From positions 36,474 to 100,473 of the forward strand of contig CATQIH010000046.1 of NCBI GenBank assembly GCA_958296015.1: a stretch of DNA of 64,000 nt, written 5' to 3'. The translations under genes and the position numbers were made by a program. Below are positions 8,765-16,823 of the stretch, piece after piece (the first letter of the stretch is position 1; each line of letters opens with the position of its first letter). The DNA comes from Cyclobacteriaceae bacterium (GTDB lineage Bacteria > Bacteroidota > Bacteroidia > Cytophagales > Cyclobacteriaceae). Below the pieces are notes generated by a model. The model was not told where the DNA came from and made no database searches. It worked only from the letters and a program-made list of their open reading frames with translations.

Positions 8765-9577
8765 CTACTTCAAATTAAAACTTCTGAGCTTGATTTCCGT
8801 GAGCTTTCGTTTGGTATCCAGAGGGAAATCCCCTTTCATCATCCAATCGTAGTAGGCTGGCTCTATATCAAACACTTTAAGCACGGGCTTGTTTTTATGT
8901 TTGCCAAAATTAAATACTTCCACACCTTTATCGTTGAATGCCATTCTACCGGCAAGGTCTACCATTTTGGTCACAGATACCTCATGCAGCGAATCTACAT
9001 TATTTTGAATTTTTCCTATGTGATTGCCCTGTGTATCTACCACCGGCTGGTCGAGGTATTTCTGCACCTGGGCTTCCAGTACTTCTATAGTAGCTTTGGT
9101 ATCGGCGGCGGCGCTGTGGGCATCTTCCAGATTTTTCTGACAATAAAATGCATAGGCTGCCGACAGCGTTCTTTTTTCCATCAGGTGAAAAATCTTCTGC
9201 GCGTCTACCAGCTTTCGATGATGTATGCTGAAATCAATATCTACCCGCAGAAACTCCTCTACCAGTAGCGGCACATCAAACCGCACAATATTGAAGCCGG
9301 CCAGGTCGCAGCCTTCCAGAAACTTGTGCAGTGACCTGGCAACCGATTTGAAGGTAGGCGCATCTTTCACATCTTCATCATAAATACCATGAATCATGCT
9401 GGTTTCGGCAGGGATGGGCCGCTCGGGGTTGATCCTCATCGTCTTTTCCTCCACCTGCCCATTGGGCAACATTTTGACGATAGACAGCTCCACAATACGG
9501 TCGTGTACCACATTGACACCGGTAGTTTCCAGATCAAAAAATGCCAGCGGGTTCTTTAGTTTCAAGCTCAAATTCAT
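8765..9577 (-). CDS. DnaQ-like 3'-5' exonuclease (DEDDh) with C-terminal DUF3820-like domain
   Basis: Predicted 3'-5' exonuclease acting in DNA proofreading, repair or RNA trimming. Exo I is FFDLETTGVNVVHDRIVE (residues 13-30), then HGIYDEDV, Exo II is GFNIVRFDVPLLVEEF, and Exo III is DAHSAAADTKATIEVL with the DEDDh histidine. The last 65 residues (FNFGKHKNKPVLKV, then YYDWMMKGDF) resemble the DUF3820 module, which often follows such exonucleases in Bacteroidota. At 270 residues it is much shorter than a polymerase III alpha with a built-in exonuclease and is likely the epsilon-like or a stand-alone nuclease. The start matches MNLSLKLKNPLAFFDLE. Confidence 0.88.
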   Translation of the reverse strand: MNLSLKLKNPLAFFDLETTGVNVVHDRIVELSIVKMLPNGQVEEKTMRINPERPIPAETSMIHGIYDEDVKDAPTFKSVARSLHKFLEGCDLAGFNIVRFDVPLLVEEFLRVDIDFSIHHRKLVDAQKIFHLMEKRTLSAAYAFYCQKNLEDAHSAAADTKATIEVLEAQVQKYLDQPVVDTQGNHIGKIQNNVDSLHEVSVTKMVDLAGRMAFNDKGVEVFNFGKHKNKPVLKVFDIEPAYYDWMMKGDFPLDTKRKLTEIKLRSFNLK

Positions 9578-9639
9578 GGTTTATTCTTTTATGTCAGCAG
9601 ACCGGAGTCGGAAGATAAGTCTTCTGACTTCTATCTTCT

Positions 9640-11013
9640 TTACTCTTTTGCTATTTCCTTTCCCAACTGATCAACATCGATGCCGCCAAAGGTACCGGAA
9701 CTCATCATCAGCAGGTTTTTATCCTTCCAGTCGATACCCCTCAGATAATTCAGCAACTGTTGGTTGTCGTTAAACACGATGAGGTCCTGTTGATTGAACG
9801 CCTCTTTTACGTCATCGTCGGTGAGCACGTCCAGTTTTTTGTGCCTGGACACTTCCGGGTTGTAATATACAATGCCAATGTCAGCATCCTGCAAAGCATC
9901 CTGATACTGGCCGATAAAATTTTTGTTCAGGCTACTGAAGGTGTGCAGCTCCATACAGGCCACCAAGGTACGCTGTGGAAACTGCTCTTTGACGGCACGC
10001 GTAGTAGCCTGTAGTTTGGAGGGGGCATGCGCAAAATCTTTGAAGGCAGAGGTATGTGCATTTTTGCCTACAGATTCCAGTCGCTTGCTGGCCCCGGTAA
10101 ACGACTGCACCGCCTCGTAAAACTCTTGCTCTACCACACCAATCTTCTTGCACACCTGCAAAGCCGCGTTGATATTCTGCATATTGTGGTAACCAAACAA
10201 CCTGATGGGTACTTCTCCGTCGGCAGTTTCCAGATACGTCACTCCGTCTTCGAGCCTGTGAGGATGCGCCCTGTACTCTATACGGTTCACATCAGTTCGC
10301 TCTTTGCGACCTATCACTGCGGCCAGGTCGTCTTCTTCACAAAAGATCAGGGTACTTCCTTTGGGCGAAGAATCTGCAAACAGGTCAAACTGCCGTACAT
10401 AATCGTCCATAGTAGGAAACACGTTGTAATGATCCCAGGCAATGCCGCTGATCAGGCCGATGTGGTGTTTATATTTGAGGATTTTAGGCACGGGATCAAT
10501 CGGTGAACTCAGGTATTCGTCGCCCTCAATGACGATCACAGGGTTGTCTGAGAGTTTTACCCGGCCATCCAGTGCCGCAATTTTGGCCCCGATCACATAG
10601 TCTACCTCATATTGAAGGTGGCTAAGCACATGCAGGATGATAGAGGTAATGGTGGTTTTGCCATGACTGCCTGCAATAACCACGCGCTGCTTATTTTTGC
10701 TTTGCTCATAGATATATTCCGGGTAAGAAAATATCCTGATGCCCAGTTCCTGCGCTCTCTTGAGTTCGGGGTTATCAGCCCGGGCGTGCATGCCCAGGAT
10801 CACGGCATCCAGTTCATGGGTAATTTTTTCCGGAAACCAACCCGTTTCCTCCGGCAGCAGGTGATATTTGGCCAGGGAAGACTTGGCCGGGTCGTAGATC
10901 TCATCATCCGAGCCACTGATCTGTAGCCCCTTTTTGGCCAGGTGGATGGCAAGATCATGCATAACGCTGCCACCGATGGCTATAAAATGTATCCGGGAAA
11001 TGGTGTTTTGCAT
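9640..11013 (-). CDS. mpl: UDP-N-acetylmuramate:L-alanyl-gamma-D-glutamyl-meso-diaminopimelate ligase
   Basis: Peptidoglycan-recycling ligase that joins UDP-MurNAc to the recovered tripeptide L-Ala-gamma-D-Glu-mesoDAP. Mur-ligase architecture is complete: N-terminal HFIAIGGSVMHDLAIHLAKK, ATP loop VVIAGSHGKTTITSI, then YLSSPIDPVPKI and FAHAPSKLQATTRAVKE in the C-terminal domain. Mpl differs from MurC by GGSVMH and the absence of MurC's early GIGG-MS pattern. A longer in-frame start exists at 11070, but MQNTISRIHFIAIGG at 11013 matches the family start. The 457-residue length is normal. It implies meso-diaminopimelate peptidoglycan. Confidence 0.92.
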   Translation of the reverse strand: MQNTISRIHFIAIGGSVMHDLAIHLAKKGLQISGSDDEIYDPAKSSLAKYHLLPEETGWFPEKITHELDAVILGMHARADNPELKRAQELGIRIFSYPEYIYEQSKNKQRVVIAGSHGKTTITSIILHVLSHLQYEVDYVIGAKIAALDGRVKLSDNPVIVIEGDEYLSSPIDPVPKILKYKHHIGLISGIAWDHYNVFPTMDDYVRQFDLFADSSPKGSTLIFCEEDDLAAVIGRKERTDVNRIEYRAHPHRLEDGVTYLETADGEVPIRLFGYHNMQNINAALQVCKKIGVVEQEFYEAVQSFTGASKRLESVGKNAHTSAFKDFAHAPSKLQATTRAVKEQFPQRTLVACMELHTFSSLNKNFIGQYQDALQDADIGIVYYNPEVSRHKKLDVLTDDDVKEAFNQQDLIVFNDNQQLLNYLRGIDWKDKNLLMMSSGTFGGIDVDQLGKEIAKE

Positions 11014-11085
11014 ATGGTGTTGTATTTCTATTGCTGGTGTCAAAATTACAAGAAAAACACACACAGGCAAGTGTTGGAGTTAGGT

Positions 11086-11200
11086 TTTGGACGCTGTATT
11101 TTAGGTATCGGGACTTGGGACTTGGGTGCTAGGTATTGACATAAAACCTAAACCCTAATCCCCAACCCCTGACACCTAATCCCCAACCCCTAAATTATTT
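11086..11200. repeat. Intergenic CCTAATCCCCAACCCCT repeats
   Basis: Divergent spacer between mpl and the UspA gene. Two exact 17-bp copies of CCTAATCCCCAACCCCT lie at 11154-11170 and 11175-11191. Just before them, G-rich text (TTAGGTATCGGGACTTGGGA and similar) forms an imperfect inverted partner. The unit recurs near 8747 and, degenerated, at 5768. It is non-coding. Confidence 0.7.
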
Positions 11201-11270
11201 CTGAACATTTCACCTTTGCCGACAGTCTTTATTTTGATAGTTTGCAATATTACTAAAACTCCTTTGCTTT

Positions 11271-12191
11271 ATGTATGAACTCAAAAAAATAGTCGTTAGT
11301 GTAGACCTTTCCGAGTTAGATGAAGAGGTAATCCGCTACGCGTCTGTCATTACCGAGATTATGGATGCCGACAGAATTTACTTTGTATACATAGCCAAAA
11401 ACCTCAACCTGCCCAAAGAAGTAGCAAAAAACTATTCTGATGTGCTAGCACCTGTGGATGAAACCATCAAACATGAGGTAAAAGCCACGGTGGAAACTTA
11501 CTTTAGTGAACGAGAGGATACCAAAAGCACCATCGAAGTGATGGAAGGCAATCCTACTGACAAGTTGCTCAAATACATCAGACGCAAGGATGCAGACCTG
11601 GTGATCTGTGGAAGACATGCAAACAAAGCCAATATTAAGGTTAACATCAGAAGGATCGCTGAGCTTAGCGGCTGTTCTGCCCTGTTTGTTCCAAAAAATG
11701 CCGATATCAAGATTGATCATCTGGTAGTGGCGATGGATTTCTCCCAAAATGCCGACAACGCTTTGGAGCAGGCCCTTCAAATCGCTAAAGCCGGAAACGA
11801 CGTGAAAGTCTACGGACACCACGTTTATACCGTGCCCAGTGGTTATTCCAGAACCGGAAAGAGTTATGAAGAATTTGCAGATATCATGCTGGAAAACGCC
11901 AAAAAAGACGCGCACAGCTTCTTTAAAAAATACCACATCTCTGATAAAGATTGTACCATGACCTATTCGCTCAGCGAGGACGATAAAGTACATGATGAAC
12001 TCGATGACTTTGCAGAAAACCACGATGCCGATATGATATTGGTAGGGTCCAGGGGCCGTACGGCAGCGGCTTCTATTCTGCTGGGAAGCGTGTCGGAGCG
12101 GCTGCTGCATTATGACAATAACATACCACTCTTTGTAGTCAAGAATAAGGGGGAGAACATGAATTTTCTACAGGCACTGCTCAAATTGTAA
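11271..12191 (+). CDS. Tandem universal stress protein (UspA x2)
   Basis: Cytoplasmic protein of 306 residues made of two Usp domains (about 5-145 and 150-300). The first begins KKIVVSVDLSELDEEVIRYA, the second HLVVAMDFSQNADNALEQA. The second domain carries a full ATP-binding signature GSRGRTAAASILLGSVSERL; the first has GRHANKANIKVNIRRIAEL, which lacks the full glycine pattern, so only the second half is likely to bind ATP. Tandem Usp proteins are usually linked to stress or energy-limitation responses. It stands alone. Confidence 0.9.
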   Translation: MYELKKIVVSVDLSELDEEVIRYASVITEIMDADRIYFVYIAKNLNLPKEVAKNYSDVLAPVDETIKHEVKATVETYFSEREDTKSTIEVMEGNPTDKLLKYIRRKDADLVICGRHANKANIKVNIRRIAELSGCSALFVPKNADIKIDHLVVAMDFSQNADNALEQALQIAKAGNDVKVYGHHVYTVPSGYSRTGKSYEEFADIMLENAKKDAHSFFKKYHISDKDCTMTYSLSEDDKVHDELDDFAENHDADMILVGSRGRTAAASILLGSVSERLLHYDNNIPLFVVKNKGENMNFLQALLKL

Positions 12192-12283
12192 TGCAAAATT
12201 GTTTCGACGAATGATACGTTATTAGAAGTAAAGTTTTGTAAATTGTTGCTGCTGTCACAAACCAAACCTGCAATTGATATTAT

Positions 12284-13918
12284 ATGAATACTGGTAAACC
12301 AGACAACCGGCTTTCGGGTCGGCATTCCGCATCCAATAATAACTCCGTTACTCGTGATAAAATGCGTAACATGCTGGGCAAGGCCAGTGCCAACATCGGG
12401 CTGGGCAAGCTCCCGCCGCAGGCCGTAGACCTGGAAGAAGCCGTGCTGGGTGCCCTGATGCTGGAAAAAGATGCCCTGACCACCGTCATTGAAATACTAA
12501 AGCCCGAAAATTTCTACAAAGAAGCCCACCAACTGGTATACGAATCCATTCTCGAACTCTTTGATAACTCAGAGCCGGTCGATTTGCTCACTGTAACCAA
12601 CCAACTCCGTAAGAACGGCAATATCGAGAAAGTAGGCGGCACCTATTTTATCAGTGGTCTCACCCAACGGGTCAACTCAGCAGCTAACATTGAGTTTCAT
12701 GCCCGCATTGTGGCAGAGCAGGCCATTAAGCGTGAATTGATTCAAATAGCTTCAGAGATTGAAACTGAGGCGTATGAGGATACTACCGATACTTTTGTGC
12801 TGCTCGATAAGATGGAGCAAAGGATATTTGGCGTATCAGAATCCAATATCCGCAAAAACTACGCAGACATGCGCTCTATCATGCGGGAAGCCATCAGCGA
12901 CCTGGAAAGCAAGAAGCTCCGCAAAGATGGCCTCACCGGCGTACCTACCGGTTTCTCTGCCCTGGACCGCATTACCTCTGGCTGGCAGAAGTCTGACCTG
13001 GTGATCATTGCCGCGCGGCCAGCGATGGGCAAAACGGCATTCGTGCTCTCTGCCCTGCGCAATGCAGCCGTAGACTTTGGCCATAGCGTGGCCATCTTCT
13101 CCCTGGAAATGTCAGCCGTGCAGCTGGTCAATCGTCTTATATCAGCAGAGGCGCAGCTCGATAGCGAGAAGATCAAGAAGGGCAACCTTGCCGACTATGA
13201 GTGGGAACAGCTTTATCATAAAACTACCAGCCTTACCGAAGCCTCTATTTTCATCGACGACACCCCGGCACTGTCTATCCGCGAACTGCGCTCCAAATGC
13301 CGCCGACTGAAAGCACAGCACAACATCGAGCTGATTATTATTGATTATCTGCAGCTGATGTCGGGCGATTCCAGCAAAAATAACGGAGGCAACCGTGAGC
13401 AAGAAATCGCCTCTATCTCCCGGGCCATGAAAAACCTGGCCAAAGAACTGGAAGTGCCTGTCATTGCGCTCTCTCAACTCAGCCGGGCTGTAGAATCCCG
13501 CGGTGGCGATAAGCGCCCACAGCTTTCTGACCTTCGCGAAAGTGGATCAATTGAGCAGGACGCAGATATGGTGATGTTTCTGTATCGTCCGGAATATTAT
13601 GGGTTTAATGAGGATGAAAACGGCCAGTCGGTGCAGGGCACAGGTGAGATCATCATCTCCAAGCATAGAAATGGCGCACTGGATACGGTTCGTCTCAAAT
13701 TTATCGGCAAGTATACCAAGTTTACCAACCTGGATGACGACAGCTACGATGGAGCCGGAGCCAGCTATGGCAAACAGATCACCAGTGCCAGTGCCTCTGC
13801 CAGCGAACTCAACGAATCTAATATTATGACGTTCGGCAGCCGCGCCAATAACCCTAACTTCAAAGATCAACGCGAGGGCAATGATACCGGAACCGGAGCC
13901 GATGAAGCCCCCTTTTAG
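12284..13918 (+). CDS. dnaB: Replicative DNA helicase
   Basis: Hexameric 5'-3' helicase that unwinds DNA at the replication fork. The N-terminal primase-interaction domain starts LPPQAVDLEEAVLGALMLEK (about residue 40). The RecA-like motor has a Walker A (AARPAMGKTAF, about 243-253), H1a ALRNAAVDFGHSVAIFSLEMS, Walker B ELIIIDYLQLMSG, SQLSRAVESRGGDKRPQLSD and RESGSIEQDADMVMFLYRPEYY. An N-terminal extension of about 38 residues and an acidic, Ser-rich C-terminal tail are normal for the phylum. No intein is present (544 residues). Confidence 0.96.
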   Translation: MNTGKPDNRLSGRHSASNNNSVTRDKMRNMLGKASANIGLGKLPPQAVDLEEAVLGALMLEKDALTTVIEILKPENFYKEAHQLVYESILELFDNSEPVDLLTVTNQLRKNGNIEKVGGTYFISGLTQRVNSAANIEFHARIVAEQAIKRELIQIASEIETEAYEDTTDTFVLLDKMEQRIFGVSESNIRKNYADMRSIMREAISDLESKKLRKDGLTGVPTGFSALDRITSGWQKSDLVIIAARPAMGKTAFVLSALRNAAVDFGHSVAIFSLEMSAVQLVNRLISAEAQLDSEKIKKGNLADYEWEQLYHKTTSLTEASIFIDDTPALSIRELRSKCRRLKAQHNIELIIIDYLQLMSGDSSKNNGGNREQEIASISRAMKNLAKELEVPVIALSQLSRAVESRGGDKRPQLSDLRESGSIEQDADMVMFLYRPEYYGFNEDENGQSVQGTGEIIISKHRNGALDTVRLKFIGKYTKFTNLDDDSYDGAGASYGKQITSASASASELNESNIMTFGSRANNPNFKDQREGNDTGTGADEAPF

Positions 13919-14345
13919 GCTCTTTAAGAACTACTACTCTATACCATGATCGCCGTGGTGGGTCTTGTGACCCATCACAAACCGTGATCGTACAGGAAAG
14001 AGTCCCCAACTTGTCTGCGGGTCTTGTGATCTGTAGAGGCGTTATTTGTGTAAATACTCTAGGTAGCACGGTCTGTACAGGATGCTGAGAAGAAGTTTGT
14101 GGAGACACAAACCCCGGAATTAGCAGTCGCCACCGCCCACGGCCCGGTGTATGTCATCCCGTTAGGGATCTTTCCCATATTTGTAAAAAGAGTCCCTAAA
14201 TTGCTGCACGCTGTTCAAGGGAAACCAACACGGCTTAGGAAAGACTCCTACGGAGTGACTTAATGTGAAGCATATAAAACAACCGAAGTAGCAACTGCTA
14301 GTTGGAACAACTAAAAAGCGTATTATTTTACTTTTCTATGACTCC
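13919..14345. other. Hairpin-rich intergenic region after dnaB
   Basis: No convincing coding sequence. Visible structures are a GGGTC-TTGT-GACCC hairpin near 13958, and GTTTGTGGAGACACAAAC at 14095-14112, a 7-bp stem with a GAGA loop. The latter closely matches an arm of the miniature element at 57418-57517. Further along, GTTAGGGATC and GAGTCCCTAA (14160-14210) face each other as an imperfect inverted repeat. The region looks like a collection of eroded palindromic elements. Confidence 0.5.
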
Positions 14346-15073
14346 TCACATTTTTGATTTGTAATCTATCCATTTCAGCAACAATCTGTTCATAAAATCA
14401 TTAGCTGCACTTTTCTTCATTAGAGAAGATGGAGCAGGAAACTTTCTACCGTGACGACACTCATCACCAATAGCTGAATAGCTATTAGCCATATGTCTAA
14501 ATTGATTAATTTCATCTTTGGTGGCCCAACCTAAGTCAATGATTCTACTATCAATTGCTCTATCAACAAGATCATAACCTATTATTTCATAGATTACATA
14601 AAGATCGCTCCAGTTTACATTCGCTTTATTCTTGATTTTGAACGCACGTTTTATGTCTCCATCTTTTGATATTACATCAAATCTATTTGTAGACTTACCT
14701 ACAATTTTAGCAGTTACTATTTTTTTGTCTTTTTCAACTGCATATCCTATCCATGGACCTCCACTTGAACTATGGTTTGGGTTTTAAATGTACCAAACCC
14801 ATCTATGTCACCATTTGGATGGATACGCGAAGCGGAACCGATTTGAATCTGACCATAACCCAAAGCCTTTAGGTAGCCGAAATATGGATTGATGTTATCT
14901 GAAGTATATTTCACAAGTGTCTCGCAATTATCCGATTCTAAACCATTTTCTATTTTAAGGTAATAGGTGTCATTATCCTCTATCACTTCAAATGAAGTCT
15001 CGCTATCCTCTAAGTCTTTCTTCAGAAGAAGGATTCCTCCTTTGTTTCCTTTTAAGTCAATCTTCCAAAACAT
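14346..15073 (-). pseudogene. Hypothetical protein split by a frameshift
   Basis: The first part (15073 down to about 14790) starts MFWKIDLKGNKGGILLLKKD and runs through GYGQIQIGSASRIHPNG to a stop at 14747. The frame that overlaps it from about 14795 continues as NPNHSSSGGPWIGYAVEK and runs openly to TGA at 14346, ending LLLKWIDYKSKM. Joined, they give about 235 residues. The C-terminal part has FRHMANSYSAIGDECRHG and a final amphipathic helix, resembling uncharacterised proteins I have seen in Proteobacteria with a TANs-x-GD-x-RHG pattern. One indel within the A/C-rich stretch near 14790 would restore a single gene. No function can be assigned. Its AT-rich composition differs from its neighbours and suggests acquisition. 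Confidence 0.65.
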
Positions 15074-15224
15074 ATGAGATTATTTATACTTTTAATATAT
15101 ATTTTATACAAGCACTCTACTTTGAAAGTTCAAGATTTCACTGTTATTATTCCTTAGAAAAATTTGCCATAAAACTAGGCTGGATACAATATGTAACAAT
15201 CTGCAACTTTTATCATACCATTTA

Positions 15225-15971
15225 TCATTCAGGAAAGGCAAAGACTGCATCTTTGATCTTCTTGTTCAGGGTGATCTTCTTAAAAATGATCTTGTTCACC
15301 GTTTGCCCGGCTATTTTGCTTTCTATGGCAAAGGGCATGATCAGCCTACCATCGGTTTTCTGGTAATTGGCCAGGTAAGTCAGCGATTCCTGTCCGGAGG
15401 GAGTGGTGGTTTTGATGAGGATAGGAAAGTAACTCGCAGCATCAAAATAATGGAACTCTGTGAGATCAGCCTTATCATTGTTCTTGTTCTTCTCCAGTTT
15501 CAGCACATACGTTTTTACGCTATCCACTTCTGCTGTGCCAACATATGACACCTCATGTCCTTTTTGCTGGTAGTTGATGAAGGCATCCTGAAACTCAGCA
15601 TTGGCCGCCACCTCGCGGGCCACGGTTTCAGGCAGCTGGCGCGGAGCGTCCCCTCCGATCATTGGGTTGAGCGTCCAGGCAGTTGTGCCATCGTATGCCT
15701 GCGGAATGATCTCGTGCCCGCTGATGTTCACCACCAACTTGATCTTATCGGGTGCCTTTTTATAGATAACAAATCCAAAACTACCCTGTGGCGAAGGGTA
15801 AACCCCCTGCATGATCATCGTCTTCAGATTTTTCCAGGCTTTGAGGCCGCCGGTATTTTTATAATAATGCGTCAGCACTTCTTCTACACTCTGCGCATGT
15901 GCCACCGACACAACCAAGCATAGCATCCAGATCAAACAAATACTTCCGGTCTTTATAACATTGATGTTCAT
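15225..15971 (-). CDS. Periplasmic LolA-like / outer membrane lipoprotein-sorting-like protein
   Basis: Secreted protein of about 248 residues, with the likely start at MNINVIKTGSICLIWMLCL (15971) and a cleavable signal ending AHAQS. The body begins VEEVLTHYYKNTGGLKAWKNL and continues KTMIMQGVY and APDKIKLVVNISGHEIIPQAYDGTTAWTLNP. This is the curved beta-sheet pattern of LolA/LppX-type lipid carriers in which each strand ends in an aromatic or basic residue. Such proteins are numerous in Bacteroidota. The exact cargo is unknown. It lies divergent from pdxH, sharing a short promoter region of about 95 bases. Confidence 0.7.
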   Translation of the reverse strand: MNINVIKTGSICLIWMLCLVVSVAHAQSVEEVLTHYYKNTGGLKAWKNLKTMIMQGVYPSPQGSFGFVIYKKAPDKIKLVVNISGHEIIPQAYDGTTAWTLNPMIGGDAPRQLPETVAREVAANAEFQDAFINYQQKGHEVSYVGTAEVDSVKTYVLKLEKNKNNDKADLTEFHYFDAASYFPILIKTTTPSGQESLTYLANYQKTDGRLIMPFAIESKIAGQTVNKIIFKKITLNKKIKDAVFAFPE

Positions 15972-16067
15972 ATTCGGGATATAATGTAACAGTAATCTAC
16001 CAGAACCCAAACACACCCACGCATAATTCGTAACATCTTGTATCATTCATTTTACACTTCCTTTTCT

Positions 16068-16712
16068 ATGGACGATTCTATCGCTGGTATGCGTAAAGAA
16101 TACAAGCTGCGCACGCTGACAACCGCAGAAGTATACCCCGATCCTATGCAGCAATTTGAACAGTGGTTTGCCGAAGCCCGGCAGGCAAAGCTTACAGAAC
16201 CCAATGCCATGACACTATCTACGGTATCAGCGGAAGGCAGGCCGTCGGCCAGGATTGTACTGCTCAAAGGCATAGAGCACGATGCTTTTGTGTTTTACAC
16301 CAATTACACAAGCCGCAAGGGCCATGAAATAGCCACCGATGCCTGGGTAGCCCTCACTTTCTTCTGGGAAGCACTAGAGCGGCAGGTACGCATAGAAGGC
16401 CGTGCCATGCGCATCAGCGAAGAAAGGTCTACCAAATATTTTCATAGCCGTCCGAGAGGTAGCCAGCTGGGTGCCTGGGTATCGCCACAAAGTCAGGAAA
16501 TTGCAGACCGCAGCGTGCTGGATGAACGACTGGCAAGCTACACTGCGCAGTTTGAAGGCCAGCAGATCCCCAAACCCCCACACTGGGGCGGCTACGAAGT
16601 AAGGCCCGACAGCGTAGAATTCTGGCAAGGCCAGCCCAGCCGCCTGCACGACCGTGTACGCTACACGCTGGAAGATGATCAGCACTGGAAAATCGCAAGA
16701 TTAGCTCCCTGA
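16068..16712 (+). CDS. pdxH: Pyridoxamine 5'-phosphate oxidase
   Basis: FMN-dependent oxidase that forms pyridoxal 5'-phosphate from the pyridoxine or pyridoxamine phosphate. Family blocks are intact: MRKEYKLRTLTTAEVYPDPMQ, EPNAMTLSTV, GRPSARIVLLKG, FVFYTNYTSRKGHEI, RQVRIEGRA, YFHSRPRGSQLGAWVSPQS and the C-terminal FWQGQPSRLHDRVRY with the substrate-binding RLHDR. ATG at 16068 (MDDSIAGMRK) fits the usual length of about 214 residues; an upstream in-frame start at 16038 is less likely. Confidence 0.94.
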   Translation: MDDSIAGMRKEYKLRTLTTAEVYPDPMQQFEQWFAEARQAKLTEPNAMTLSTVSAEGRPSARIVLLKGIEHDAFVFYTNYTSRKGHEIATDAWVALTFFWEALERQVRIEGRAMRISEERSTKYFHSRPRGSQLGAWVSPQSQEIADRSVLDERLASYTAQFEGQQIPKPPHWGGYEVRPDSVEFWQGQPSRLHDRVRYTLEDDQHWKIARLAP

Positions 16713-16823
16713 TGGGAATACGGCTTGCTTCGTACTTGGTCATACGCGATGCTTGCTATTCAATTAATACTCTATTAGATAATGCTTTTGTTGGGCTAAG
16801 CTCTAACAACCAAGTGCATGGGT

